A stretch of 10,010 nt of DNA from an uncultured Methanobrevibacter sp. (GCF_900316895.1 NZ_ONER01000073.1:1-10010), one strand, 5' to 3'. Counted from the first letter of the stretch, positions 1 to 7,393 are shown. Notes: generated by a model from the letters alone, not told the origin. Translations and numbers: made by a program.

Positions 1-1423
1 TCCTGCAACTGGTTACAGATACTCAAGATTAGGTTACGGTACTGTTGTAGAAGCAGCTATGCCTCCTCTTGAAGCAAAACACACTCACGAAGAAATTGCT
101 ACCATTCCACAAATCGATATTCCAGCTATGCCGTTATTCGGTAACAACTGGTTCGTAATGGAATACGCAAAAGATAACAATATTGAAGACATCGCAGCAT
201 TTGTAGCTGCATGGTTAAAACTTACCAAAGGTTACGGAATCAAAATCGTAAACCCATGTGGAAGTGAAGCATGGGGATGGGGTATGAACGTACACGGTGT
301 AAACGACAAAGCACCTTACTTTGACGTAACTTCCAAAGAAGTTGTTGTTGCACTCGCAAAAGCTAACGAAATGTTAAACTTACCTCACTCTATCCACATT
401 CACCCTAACGACTTAGGACACCCTGGTAACGTGCCAACCACTATTGAAACCATGGACGCTGTTAAAGACGTTAAAAAAGGTTCCAAAGCAGCTGAAATCA
501 GAGACCAAATTATGCACGTCTGCCACTTGCAATTCCACTCCTACACAGGAAACAGCTGGAAAGATGCAGCATCCGGTGCTGAAGAAGTTGCTAAATACAT
601 CAACAAACACGATCACATTACCTGTGACGTAGGTCAAGTAACTTTAGATGAAACCACAACCATGACAGCAGACGCTCCTATGGAATACGATTTATTCAAA
701 TTATCTGGTTTAAAATGGGCTAACAAAGATATTGAATGTGAAACTGCAGCAGGTATTATCCCATGTATTTACTCAGGAAGAACTCCTGTAAGTTCCTTAC
801 AATGGGCTATCGGTCTTGAATTGTTCTTACACATTGATGACCCATGGAAAGTATGTTTAACTACTGACCACCCTAACGCAGGACCTTTCATCAGATATCC
901 TAGAATCATCTCCTGGTTGATGAGTAACACCAGAAGAATGGAAATGATTGAAACTGGTGAAGTTCACAAATGGGCAGAAAAAAGAACTACTCTTGCAACT
1001 CTCGACAGAGAATACGATTTCTACGATATTGCAACTATTTCAAGAGCTGCTCCAGCTAAAATCTACGGATTCACCGATAAAGGTGCACTTACTCCTGGAT
1101 ACAGAGCAGATATTGCAGTATATGACATAAACCCTAATGATATTGACCCATCCAGACAATATGCTGAAATCGAAAAAGGTTTCAATGTAGCTGACTACAC
1201 AATCAAAGATGGTCAAATCTTAGTAAAAGACAAAGAAATTGTAAAAGTTAAAGAAAGTCAAAACGTTTGGGTTAACGTACAAGGATGGGAGAAAAACGAA
1301 GAAAAAGTTATCAACAACATTATGCCATTCTTTACTCAATACTACTCAGTCAAATGGGAAAACTACCCAGTACACGACCACTACGTATCCAACCCAATTA
1401 GAATAGACGTTGACGGTAAATAG
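1..1423 (+). CDS. fwdA: Formylmethanofuran dehydrogenase subunit A (FwdA), 5'-partial
   Basis: The reading frame is open from base 2, so the gene starts before the window. About 473 codons are present, against roughly 570 for the family, so some 100 N-terminal residues are missing. FwdA is the amidohydrolase-fold subunit of the cytoplasmic complex that joins CO2, as formate, to methanofuran; it condenses formate at a dinuclear metal centre. The remaining part shows family hallmarks: GYGIKIVNP, whose Lys (242-244) aligns with the carboxylated metal-bridging Lys; HIHPNDLGHPGN and LQFHSYTG, which supply candidate His ligands; and LTTDHPNAGPF, whose Asp (866-868) matches the catalytic Asp. Residue roles are inferred from the known Methanothermobacter enzyme. 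The first two His ligands would lie in the missing part. fwdC follows after 11 bp, so the two are co-transcribed. The molybdenum or tungsten subunit FwdB is not in view. Confidence 0.96.
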   Translation, partial: PATGYRYSRLGYGTVVEAAMPPLEAKHTHEEIATIPQIDIPAMPLFGNNWFVMEYAKDNNIEDIAAFVAAWLKLTKGYGIKIVNPCGSEAWGWGMNVHGVNDKAPYFDVTSKEVVVALAKANEMLNLPHSIHIHPNDLGHPGNVPTTIETMDAVKDVKKGSKAAEIRDQIMHVCHLQFHSYTGNSWKDAASGAEEVAKYINKHDHITCDVGQVTLDETTTMTADAPMEYDLFKLSGLKWANKDIECETAAGIIPCIYSGRTPVSSLQWAIGLELFLHIDDPWKVCLTTDHPNAGPFIRYPRIISWLMSNTRRMEMIETGEVHKWAEKRTTLATLDREYDFYDIATISRAAPAKIYGFTDKGALTPGYRADIAVYDINPNDIDPSRQYAEIEKGFNVADYTIKDGQILVKDKEIVKVKESQNVWVNVQGWEKNEEKVINNIMPFFTQYYSVKWENYPVHDHYVSNPIRIDVDGK

Positions 1424-1434
1424 GGGTGTTTAAT

Positions 1435-2301
1435 TTGAAAACAATAACATTTGATCAAATCAAAACTTCTTCAATCGCTTTAGAATTCGATGAATTGATT
1501 CCTGATGAAATTTATTCATGGACCGAAGCAGATTTCGCAAAATATCAAGTTCCTATCGGAAACTCCAGATTCCCATTAACAGACTTCTTCGAAGTAACTG
1601 TTGAAGGTGAAGCTAACGGACCTGATGAAGTTGAAATGATTATAAACGGTGATTTAAACAGAGTAAAATACATCGGTTGCAAAATGAGCGGTGGAAACAT
1701 CGTATGTAACAGCAGTGTAGATTTACACGTTGGTGCAGAAATGTCCGGTGGTTCCATTCTCGTTAAAGGTAACGCAGCAGCTCACGCAGGTAGAGAAATG
1801 TCTGGAGGATACCTTGAAATTGAAGGAAATACCAAAGAGTTCACTGGTGCTTCTTACATCGGTGAATGGAGAGGTATGACCGGAGGACAAATTGTTGTTG
1901 GCGGTAACGCTGGTAAACAATGTGGTGAATGTTTAACTGGAGGAAAAATCCACGTTAAAGGTAACTGTGACATCTTAGCTGGTATTCACATGACCAAAGG
2001 TGTCATTGAAATTGACGGTGACGTTAACCGTTGGCCTGGAGGTCAAATGAAAAACGGTAACATCATCATCCACGGATTCCTCGGAAGATTACTCGAAGGA
2101 TTCGTCCTCAACGGTATCGTTGTAGATCCTGAAGTTGAAGGAGTTACCTACAAAGGTAAATATATTCAATACACTGGAGATATTGGTCTCAACGGTAAAG
2201 GTAACCTTTACTTAGACGCTGAAGCTAACAAAGAAAAATTAGCTACTTACGGCGAATTAGACGACGAATATACTTCAATCAGAGAATACAGGAATTTATA
2301 A
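1435..2301 (+). CDS. fwdC: Formylmethanofuran dehydrogenase subunit C (FwdC)
   Basis: The protein has 288 residues. FwdC is the beta-helix subunit that packs against FwdA in the formylmethanofuran dehydrogenase complex. The middle of the protein is a series of about seven repeats of the GxxMxGGxIxVxGN type (for example GAEMSGGSILVKGN, GREMSGGYLEIEGN and GIHMTKGVIEIDGD). This is the right-handed helix shared with the GXGXG domain of glutamate synthase. An in-frame GTG at 1426 would add three residues. I prefer TTG at 1435 because the GTG lies inside the Shine-Dalgarno-like GGGGTG (1423-1428), which is then 6 nt from the TTG. The stop codon sits inside a hairpin followed by a T-rich tract, so transcription probably ends or weakens here. 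Codon use matches fwdA, consistent with high expression. The family call is firm; the exact start is less so. Confidence 0.93.
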   Translation: MKTITFDQIKTSSIALEFDELIPDEIYSWTEADFAKYQVPIGNSRFPLTDFFEVTVEGEANGPDEVEMIINGDLNRVKYIGCKMSGGNIVCNSSVDLHVGAEMSGGSILVKGNAAAHAGREMSGGYLEIEGNTKEFTGASYIGEWRGMTGGQIVVGGNAGKQCGECLTGGKIHVKGNCDILAGIHMTKGVIEIDGDVNRWPGGQMKNGNIIIHGFLGRLLEGFVLNGIVVDPEVEGVTYKGKYIQYTGDIGLNGKGNLYLDAEANKEKLATYGELDDEYTSIREYRNL

Positions 2302-2325
2302 TTCCTTTCTCTTTTTTCTTTTTTT
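2290..2325 (+). terminator. Stem-loop plus T-tract at the end of fwdC
   Basis: The inverted repeat AGGAATT/AATTCCT (2290-2296 and 2300-2306) has a 3-nt loop and contains the fwdC stop codon (2299-2301). A pyrimidine tract with T6 and T7 runs follows up to 2325. The T-tract alone would suffice as an archaeal terminator. The next gene starts 12 nt later, so some read-through is possible. Confidence 0.6.
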
Positions 2326-2336
2326 AAGGCGATATT

Positions 2337-2627
2337 ATGGTAGAAGAAGTACAGATGACTGTCGAGGATGCAATTGAATACGTAAGAAACGAAGTTGAAG
2401 TTGGAGATGTTTTGGAAATTTCCTACAATCGTATATATGCTCCTGGTGATGTTTTAGGATTCACTGAAGAAGATGAAGAAACCGGTGAAGGTTTCAGAGT
2501 CAGTTTGCAATTAAATGGTGAGATTTTAAATCAGGCTGTTGAAATCGATTTCAAAGAGATTGCCGATGATTTAATCGAAATGCGCCATATCAATGATGAA
2601 AAAGAATTGATTATTGAAGTCCTTTAA
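2337..2627 (+). CDS. Small acidic conserved archaeal protein, possibly DUF2097
   Basis: This 96-residue protein has no known function. It is strongly acidic, with an acidic loop EEDEETGEG near residues 43-51, and has no signal peptide, membrane segment or cysteine. Predicted secondary structure by eye is an N-terminal helix (TVEDAIEYVRNEV), a strand-rich core (DVLEISYNRIYAPGDVLGF, then RVSLQLNGEIL) and a C-terminal strand (KELIIEVL). This small beta-rich layout resembles the DUF2097 family of methanogens as I recall it; the assignment is from memory and unverified. The start is supported by GGCGAT, close to the GGTGAT end of the archaeal Shine-Dalgarno, 3 nt before the ATG. It lies 35 bp after fwdC on the same strand, separated by a probable terminator. 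No separate TATA box is obvious, so it may be expressed by read-through from the fwd operon. Confidence 0.8.
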   Translation: MVEEVQMTVEDAIEYVRNEVEVGDVLEISYNRIYAPGDVLGFTEEDEETGEGFRVSLQLNGEILNQAVEIDFKEIADDLIEMRHINDEKELIIEVL

Positions 2628-2633
2628 ATTCTC

Positions 2634-2659
2634 TTTTTTTCTATTAATTTTTTCTTTTT
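2634..2659 (+). terminator. T-tract terminator after the small acidic gene
   Basis: Three T-runs (2634-2640, 2648-2653 and 2655-2659) begin 7 nt after the stop codon, as expected for an archaeal poly-T terminator. The gap to the convergent nrpR stop is only 76 bp. It also holds the 14-bp palindrome TTTTCC-AC-GGAAAA at 2662-2675, which could form a short stem on either transcript. Confidence 0.55.
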
Positions 2660-2703
2660 GATTTTCCACGGAAAAATAATTTTGTTCGTAAACATACAAA
2701 CAT

Positions 2704-4386
2704 TCATAGCCTTTCCATCTTTTCAAAAGGCATCATCTTTTCAAGGACCTTTACCTGTATAGGCACTCCGCTTTCCTTCACGGCTCCGATTGAATTGAGT
2801 CCTCCTCCGGTGATGACTCCGAAATTGTAGTTGTCGACCTTTGAATTGTAGACAAATTCCCTTGGCTTTCCGATTTTATATATGGAAAATCCGATGTTGT
2901 TCAGGATTTCCAGAAGCTCAACCGCATGGTCCCTTGAAACATATGGAATCTCCTTGACACTTGCCAATATTTTATTTGGGCCGTCACTGCCTGTTATTGA
3001 GGTCATGTTTTTTGACAGAAAGATCTTGTGGGGGTCAAGTGTTGTTCCATTGTATGAAATCAAATCGATAAAGAGCGGAGGTTCTGTCAGCTCAAGCAGT
3101 CCGCTGTATGTAGGGTTGCTCATTATTCCATTGTTTATCAAAATTCCATCTATGCTCAGGCTGCAGATTGTTGCTATTCCAATCAAATCGTCATTTTCGG
3201 GATGGTCAACCAGTTTATAGTATGGATTGATGTATTTTGGATTGTCGTTATAGGTGTCCTCCATGATGGACAGTGCCCGGTCAATGTGGTCCCTATGCAC
3301 GTATGAGATGTTGGCAATGATGTCTCCCTTTTGCTTTTCGACATCAAAATTGACCTGCTGAATCAGATTCAGTGATTTTGACAGCACAAGGGATATCTTT
3401 TCCTGGCTTTGGCTTGCCGGAGGTTTAAGGGGTGAAATCATTTTTGAGGTTATAGGTTTCAGGGAGTTGAAATCATATAGGTTTTCAGCTATTCTCAGGT
3501 CAATGTCCTCTCCCATTTCCTTTACAGCACAAAATGGTGTTATTCCTCCTATTATGGCCATTCCAACCATGCCTTCAGGTACAGGCAATCCCAACAGGTC
3601 TTCTCCTTCTTCGGATAGTCCTATCACTCCTCCAATTCCTATCTTTGTTAATTCATTTAGGATTTCAATTGTCCTTTCCCGTGCAACTCCAGGTATCAGT
3701 CTGAAGTTTGCCGGAATCAGTCCGCATCCGTTGTTTATCACGTCAAGGACGGATGTCAGGTTGGAGTTTGCAAAGGCGTCAAGAGGTGTCACTGAAGTCT
3801 TTTTATAGGATATTATTTCAGTAAACTTCACTGGCTGGTAATCTTCTATTTTCAGAAGCCCTCCGTATTGCGGCTGTGTCGGAATCCCCTCCTTGAGAAG
3901 CACTCCGTCGATTGTTGTTCCGCATATTGTGGTGACCTCGATTTCACCAGTGATTTTATCTTCTTTTATATTAACGTAAGGACTAACAGAAAGACCACTT
4001 TTATAAATTTCTTTCATTATATTAATCGATTCTTCATTATAAATGGTTGATGTGTTGATAACAACATTTCCCTGTTGTGTCATATAGGTGAAGTCAGTCA
4101 GGTAAATCATCTCTTCAAATTTTGAATAGATGAAATCGACCTGGTCATAAATCAGTCCCTTTTCAAGCTTTTCACGACCCAAATCAGTTATCACTCTTCC
4201 GGAATAGCCTTTCTTTTCGGTATATCCCTTCTCATCCAGAATCTGCATATGATATCTGACGGCACGTTCGCCCAGGTTAAAGCCCTTCTCCTTCAGCTCG
4301 TCTGCTATTACCTTTGAGCCGGTAGGCTGTTCCCTTTTTGCAAGCACCCTTAAAATTTCAATCATCCTATACTCTGATTCGGACAT
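2704..4386 (-). CDS. nrpR: NrpR, global nitrogen transcriptional repressor
   Basis: The protein has 560 residues. NrpR represses nitrogen-assimilation genes of methanogens by binding GGAA-N6-TTCC operators and is released by 2-oxoglutarate under nitrogen limitation. Residues 1-70 form a winged helix (GSKVIADELKEKG, then RAVRYHMQILDEKGY). Two tandem copies of the NrpR effector domain (DUF128) follow, at about 75-300 and 330-555. The duplication is visible directly: TTICGTTIDGVLL matches ATICSLSIDGILI, PQYGGLLKI matches PTYSGLLEL, and AIIGGITPFCAVKE matches VITGGGLNSIGAVKE. This is the full single-chain architecture. A GTG at 4395 would add three residues, but it lies inside the Shine-Dalgarno AGGTG, which is 6 nt from the ATG at 4386. 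The glnA stop is 36 bp upstream. No promoter is seen between them, so nrpR probably depends on the glnA promoter and is autoregulated. Confidence 0.93.
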   Translation of the reverse strand: MSESEYRMIEILRVLAKREQPTGSKVIADELKEKGFNLGERAVRYHMQILDEKGYTEKKGYSGRVITDLGREKLEKGLIYDQVDFIYSKFEEMIYLTDFTYMTQQGNVVINTSTIYNEESINIMKEIYKSGLSVSPYVNIKEDKITGEIEVTTICGTTIDGVLLKEGIPTQPQYGGLLKIEDYQPVKFTEIISYKKTSVTPLDAFANSNLTSVLDVINNGCGLIPANFRLIPGVARERTIEILNELTKIGIGGVIGLSEEGEDLLGLPVPEGMVGMAIIGGITPFCAVKEMGEDIDLRIAENLYDFNSLKPITSKMISPLKPPASQSQEKISLVLSKSLNLIQQVNFDVEKQKGDIIANISYVHRDHIDRALSIMEDTYNDNPKYINPYYKLVDHPENDDLIGIATICSLSIDGILINNGIMSNPTYSGLLELTEPPLFIDLISYNGTTLDPHKIFLSKNMTSITGSDGPNKILASVKEIPYVSRDHAVELLEILNNIGFSIYKIGKPREFVYNSKVDNYNFGVITGGGLNSIGAVKESGVPIQVKVLEKMMPFEKMERL

Positions 4387-4403
4387 AAAAAGCACCTAAA
4401 ATT

Positions 4404-4437
4404 AAAAAAATAAATATTTGGATTAGATATCCAAATA
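4404..4437 (-). terminator. Stem-loop plus T-tract at the glnA-nrpR junction
   Basis: A perfect 9-bp inverted repeat TATTTGGAT/ATCCAAATA (4415-4423 and 4429-4437) with a 5-nt loop overlaps the glnA stop codon (4423-4425). On the minus strand a T7 run (4404-4410) follows. It has the form of an intrinsic terminator placed inside a likely operon, so it may act as a partial terminator or as a processing or 3'-end stability element that lowers nrpR relative to glnA. Confidence 0.5.
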
Positions 4438-5781
4438 CTTTCTCTGTTCGTATCCGAATACCTGGACACGATATTCGTCCCATTCCTGATATTTGAGTTC
4501 AAGGAACTTTTCGCTGACATGAGGTCCGAGGGCATTCAGTATGAGTGGGTCCTCTTCAAGGGAGTGGTAAGCTTCCCACAGGCTGGTAGGCAATACTTCG
4601 ATTCCTCTTGATTCCCTTTCCTCTTCGCTCATGCTGTAGATGTCGTCTTCAACAGGTTCTCCAGGGTCAATCTTGTTGACGATACCGTCAATACCTGCTT
4701 CAAGCATTACTGTAAATGCAAGGTATGGGTTACATGCAGGGTCAGGTGACCTGTACTCGATACGGGTTGCCTTTCCACGGGCTGCAGGAACTCTGATTAA
4801 TGCTGATCTGTTTCTGAAACCGTATGCCATGTATACTGGAGCTTCATAACCAGGAACCAGACGTTTGTATGAGTTTACAATCGGATTTGTGATTGCAGTT
4901 ATTGCTGGAGCGTGCTTGAGAAGTCCTCCCATAAAGTGAATTGCGTCTTTTGAAAGTCCTGTTTCTGAATCAGGGTCTGAGAAAAGGTTCTTGTCTCCTT
5001 TGAATACTGACTGGTGGCAGTGCATTCCACTTCCGCTTACGCCGAAGAACGGTTTAGGCATGAATGTCACCCTGTAGTCCATTTGGTCAAAGGTAGCCAT
5101 ATTGTCTACGATTGCCTTGATAGCTTGTTTGAATGTGATTACTGCATCTGCAGTTTTTAGAGCGTCCTTGAACTTGAATGCGATTTCGTTTTGACCAGGT
5201 GCCACTTCGTGGTGTGACGCTTCAACTTCAAAGTCCAAGTCTTCAAGGTTTAGGGTCAGTTCACGTCTGAAGTCGGGGCCCTTGTCCAGCGGTTCCACAT
5301 CGAAGTATCCTGCCTCGTCGTATGGCATAGGATATCCGTTCTCGTCAATGTCCACAATGAAAAATTCAGGTTCCGGACCTATGTTGTACTGAAGTCCCCT
5401 GTCTGCAAGGTGGGCCAGGGACTTTTTGAGCACCCCTCTTGGGTCTCCTACAAACGGTTCCCTGTCGGCTGTCCATACGTCACAGATGAATCTGCATGTT
5501 GCGGATTCTTCAGGCCTCCATGAAAGCCTGGAATATGTGTTGATGTCTGGCTTCAGGACCAGATCACTTTCATTGATTCCAACAAATCCTGCGATTGATG
5601 AACCGTCAAACAGCATTCCTTCATTGAACAATTCGCTCATGTCGTCCTTTCCGTTGAATGGAATGACGATGTTTTTTACAGTACCGTTAATGTCAACAAA
5701 CTGCAGACGGATAAACTTAATGTTGTCCTCTCTCATCTTCTCTGATATTCTTTCAATTTTTTCTTCTGGGATATCGCTCAT
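4423..5781 (-). CDS. glnA: Glutamine synthetase type I
   Basis: The protein has 452 residues, normal for a GSI subunit that forms a cytoplasmic dodecamer. It makes glutamine from glutamate, ammonia and ATP. Visible motifs, in order, are FDGSSIAGF (58-66), GPEPEFF with metal-ligand Glu (135-141), the EASHHEVAPGQNEI block (187-200), GVSGSGMHCHQS (247-258), NSYKRLVPGYEAP with catalytic Arg (303-315), NRSALIRVP and IEYRSPDPACNPY (341-353). The bacterial adenylylation motif NLYDLP is absent (the region reads DDIYSMSEEE), so this is the non-adenylylated alpha type, expected to respond to 2-oxoglutarate and PII proteins. A TTG at 5790 would add three residues, but the GGAG Shine-Dalgarno directly abuts it; GGAG is well placed for the ATG at 5781. 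It has its own TATA box and an NrpR operator, and nrpR follows. Confidence 0.97.
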   Translation of the reverse strand: MSDIPEEKIERISEKMREDNIKFIRLQFVDINGTVKNIVIPFNGKDDMSELFNEGMLFDGSSIAGFVGINESDLVLKPDINTYSRLSWRPEESATCRFICDVWTADREPFVGDPRGVLKKSLAHLADRGLQYNIGPEPEFFIVDIDENGYPMPYDEAGYFDVEPLDKGPDFRRELTLNLEDLDFEVEASHHEVAPGQNEIAFKFKDALKTADAVITFKQAIKAIVDNMATFDQMDYRVTFMPKPFFGVSGSGMHCHQSVFKGDKNLFSDPDSETGLSKDAIHFMGGLLKHAPAITAITNPIVNSYKRLVPGYEAPVYMAYGFRNRSALIRVPAARGKATRIEYRSPDPACNPYLAFTVMLEAGIDGIVNKIDPGEPVEDDIYSMSEEERESRGIEVLPTSLWEAYHSLEEDPLILNALGPHVSEKFLELKYQEWDEYRVQVFGYEQRKYLDI

Positions 5782-5812
5782 TAAAATCAAGCTCCAATAA
5801 TATTGAATAATC

Positions 5813-5826
5813 GGAAATCATCTTCC
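5813..5826 (-). promoter_or_regulatory. NrpR operator GGAA-N6-TTCC in the glnA leader
   Basis: The palindrome GGAAATCATCTTCC matches the published NrpR operator exactly. It lies about 6-19 nt downstream of the transcription start predicted from the TATA box, where a bound repressor would block initiation. NrpR itself is encoded two genes downstream in the same unit. A degenerate second site, AAAA-N6-TTCC at 5831-5844, is centred 18 bp away and could be a weaker tandem operator. Confidence 0.85.
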
Positions 5827-5853
5827 TATCAAAAATATATTTCCATTTCGTCG

Positions 5854-5861
5854 TATATAAA
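5854..5861 (-). promoter_or_regulatory. glnA TATA box
   Basis: On the minus strand the box reads TTTATATA, preceded by the A-rich BRE-like CTAAAAG. The expected start of transcription is near 5830, which gives a leader of about 50 nt carrying the NrpR operator and the GGAG ribosome binding site. Confidence 0.65.
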
Positions 5862-5894
5862 CTTTTAGATATTTTGCATTCTTTATTTTTTGTT

Positions 5895-5963
5895 AGCCAA
5901 ATATTTATATTTTATTTTATTTAATAAACAAATTTTATTAAGTTATATAATTTATATTTGGCT
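5895..5963. repeat. Nested AT-rich inverted repeats upstream of glnA
   Basis: Outer arms AGCCAAATAT (5895-5904) and ATATTTGGCT (5954-5963) are perfectly complementary. Almost concentric with them are inner arms TTAATAAA (5921-5928) and TTTATTAA (5934-5941). The intervening sequence pairs only partly, giving an imperfect palindrome of 69 bp between the reductase terminator and the glnA promoter. Its role is unknown. Confidence 0.5.
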
Positions 5964-5977
5964 GTTCAATTTCATTT

Positions 5978-6019
5978 AAAAAAAGAGAAAAAATTTGATT
6001 TTGTTTTTTAAAATCAAAT
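5978..6019 (-). terminator. Terminator of the aldo/keto reductase gene
   Basis: A 10-bp inverted repeat (5993-6002 and 6010-6019; arm ATTTGATTTT) with a 7-nt loop starts at the last base of the stop codon. On the minus strand T6 and T7 runs follow (5988-5993 and 5978-5984). This has the classic intrinsic-terminator form. Confidence 0.7.
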
Positions 6020-7185
6020 CAGAAGTGGTCAAATTCATCTCCAAAGTATTCATAAACCTTTTCAAGTTCCTCTGGAATGTTTATCATCTGTGTGCAGAAA
6101 GGTATGCACTCTCCACAGTCAACACAGCAGTCAGCCCTTGAATCATCATCAATAAGTGAGAAGTACTGCATCGCACTGGCCTTGGGATTGTCCATCATGT
6201 GGGCAATGTTGTACTCGGTAAAGCAGTTGATTATGTCCACGCCGTGAGGGCATGGCATGCAGTAGCCGCAGCGTGTGCACATGTTTCCGAGACGTGTCCT
6301 GTAGGTTCTTGCAACCTCCCTTATGAGCTCCTGGTCATTTTCAGATATTTTGTCTATTCTTGAAGCTATTTCTATGTTCTGCTTGACCTGATCGAGACTT
6401 GTCATTCCGCTGAAGACACAGTCCACATCATCCCTGTTCCACAGGTACTGAAGAGCCCACTCGACAGGTGTCCTTTTGGTTTCAGCATGATTCCAAAGGT
6501 TATTGATGTCCTCAGGTATGTTTTGGACAAGCCTTCCTCCCCTCAAAGGCTCCATGATCATGCTTCCAACGCCAATGTCTTTCAAATAGTCCAGACCCAT
6601 TATTCCTGACTGGTAATATTCGTCCAGGTAGTTCATCTGGGTCATGGCAACCTCCCATTTAGGATACTCGTCAAGGATTTCTATGAAGTAGTCGACCTCG
6701 ATGTGTGATGAGAATCCCACATGCTTCACCCTTCCGTCAGCGAGAACGTCATCGAGAAAGTCCAGCACATCCAGATTCTTGACCTTCTCCCAGTCCGGCA
6801 CGGTCAGTGAATGGAGCAGATAAATGTCAATATAATCTGTTTGAAGCTTTTCGAGCTGTTCTGTAAAGTAGCGTTCAAAGTCACCCTTTTCCTCTATCGC
6901 CCATGAGGGGGATTTTGTCTGTAGAATAATTTCGTCCCTCAATGTGTTTTCAGTGAGAAATTCGCCGAGAAACTTTTCGCTCTCTCCGCTTCCCCCAAGG
7001 CCTTCCGCATGGTAGGGGTATGCGGTATCGATAATGTTGACTCCCTTTTCAATGGCATATTCAAGCATCCTTGAAGCTTCTGCCTTGTCTATGTCGGCAT
7101 TGTTTGCTTTTGTTGGAAGCCTCATGGTTCCGAATCCTAGCCTTGAAACTTCAAGATTTGTCTTTCCAAGTCTGTTATATATCAT
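6019..7185 (-). CDS. Aldo/keto reductase with C-terminal 2x[4Fe-4S] ferredoxin domain
   Basis: The protein has 388 residues. Residues 1-290 are an aldo/keto reductase barrel with the N-terminal signature RLGKTNLEVSRLGFGTMRLP and the probable catalytic tetrad D53, Y58 (DTAYPYH), K91 (LQTKSP) and H125 (LLHSL). Residues 300-372 are a ferredoxin-like tail with two four-cysteine clusters: C303-x2-C306-x2-C309-x2-C312-P, and C354-x2-C357-x2-C360-x3-C364. The fusion is common in anaerobes, where the iron-sulfur part presumably carries electrons to or from the barrel; the substrate is unknown. It is predicted soluble and cytoplasmic. The ATG at 7185 is supported by GAGG 7 nt upstream. It precedes glnA on the same strand but has its own promoter and a strong terminator, so it is probably a separate unit. 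The family is certain; the specific reaction cannot be read from sequence. Confidence 0.92.
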   Translation of the reverse strand: MIYNRLGKTNLEVSRLGFGTMRLPTKANNADIDKAEASRMLEYAIEKGVNIIDTAYPYHAEGLGGSGESEKFLGEFLTENTLRDEIILQTKSPSWAIEEKGDFERYFTEQLEKLQTDYIDIYLLHSLTVPDWEKVKNLDVLDFLDDVLADGRVKHVGFSSHIEVDYFIEILDEYPKWEVAMTQMNYLDEYYQSGIMGLDYLKDIGVGSMIMEPLRGGRLVQNIPEDINNLWNHAETKRTPVEWALQYLWNRDDVDCVFSGMTSLDQVKQNIEIASRIDKISENDQELIREVARTYRTRLGNMCTRCGYCMPCPHGVDIINCFTEYNIAHMMDNPKASAMQYFSLIDDDSRADCCVDCGECIPFCTQMINIPEELEKVYEYFGDEFDHF

Positions 7186-7219
7186 TTCAAATCCTCTAAT
7201 TCTAATTTGTAAAATAAGC

Positions 7220-7227
7220 TATAAAAT
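7220..7227 (-). promoter_or_regulatory. Probable TATA box of the reductase gene
   Basis: ATTTTATA on the minus strand predicts a start near 7196-7199, immediately ahead of the GAGG ribosome binding site (7193-7196). The region is very AT-rich, so chance matches are easy. Confidence 0.4.
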
Positions 7228-7252
7228 TGTTATGATTTGAAAAATTGACTTT

Positions 7253-7258
7253 AAAAAA
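7253..7258 (-). terminator. T6 run downstream of the tRNA
   Basis: On the minus strand a T6 run lies about 36 nt past the tRNA 3' end, a suitable poly-T terminator for the tRNA transcript. Confidence 0.35.
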
Positions 7259-7275
7259 TAGTATTTAGATGGATA

Positions 7276-7341
7276 TATTCCTGGGATTTAGGATGCCGGG
7301 GGCGGGATTCGAACCCGCGATCTCACGGTATCCCAGGAATA
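7276..7341. repeat. 12-bp inverted repeat linking the tRNA intron to the 3' flank
   Basis: TATTCCTGGGAT (7276-7287) and ATCCCAGGAATA (7330-7341) are perfectly complementary. One arm is the 3' end of the tRNA intron, including the intron part of the splice-site helix. The other starts 7 nt beyond the tRNA discriminator base. In a transcript the arms would compete with the normal splicing fold. Confidence 0.75.
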
Positions 7342-7393
7342 AGCTAGAGCACTGCTTTATTACCCTATGAGCCGTGCGCTCTAACCAGCTAAG
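7294..7393 (-). tRNA. tRNA-Met (CAT) with 36-nt intron, lacking the 5' acceptor strand; likely pseudogene
   Basis: Read on the minus strand, D-arm CTTAGCTGGTTAGAGC, anticodon stem CACGG/CCGTG, loop CTCATA|A, T-arm GCGGG-TTCGAAT-CCCGC, acceptor 3' strand CCCCGGC and discriminator A are all present. An intron (7330-7365) lies between positions 37 and 38. It forms a canonical bulge-helix-bulge: CTCA pairs with TGGG, and the flanking bulges are TAG and ATA. The partner GCCGGGG and position 8-10 bases should occupy 7394-7403, but that stretch reads AAAACAAAAA. The acceptor stem therefore cannot form from this locus. The gene is either a 5'-truncated copy or a fragment completed in another way. The anticodon and 37/38 intron favour elongator Met; tRNA-Ile2 (CAT) is the alternative. 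No CCA is encoded. Confidence 0.7.

Noticed and set aside
413..637. Minus-strand open frame within fwdA and similar frames opposite fwdC, nrpR, glnA and ahcY
   Set aside because: They are antisense or out-of-frame shadows of well-supported genes, with no family motifs or ribosome sites.
2411..2420. GGAAATTTCC palindrome in the small acidic gene
   Set aside because: It has a 2-nt spacer rather than 6, so it does not match the NrpR operator, and it lies inside coding sequence.
2662..2675. TTTTCCACGGAAAA as a regulatory operator
   Set aside because: It lies between two convergent gene ends with no promoter nearby. At most it is a short stem aiding termination.
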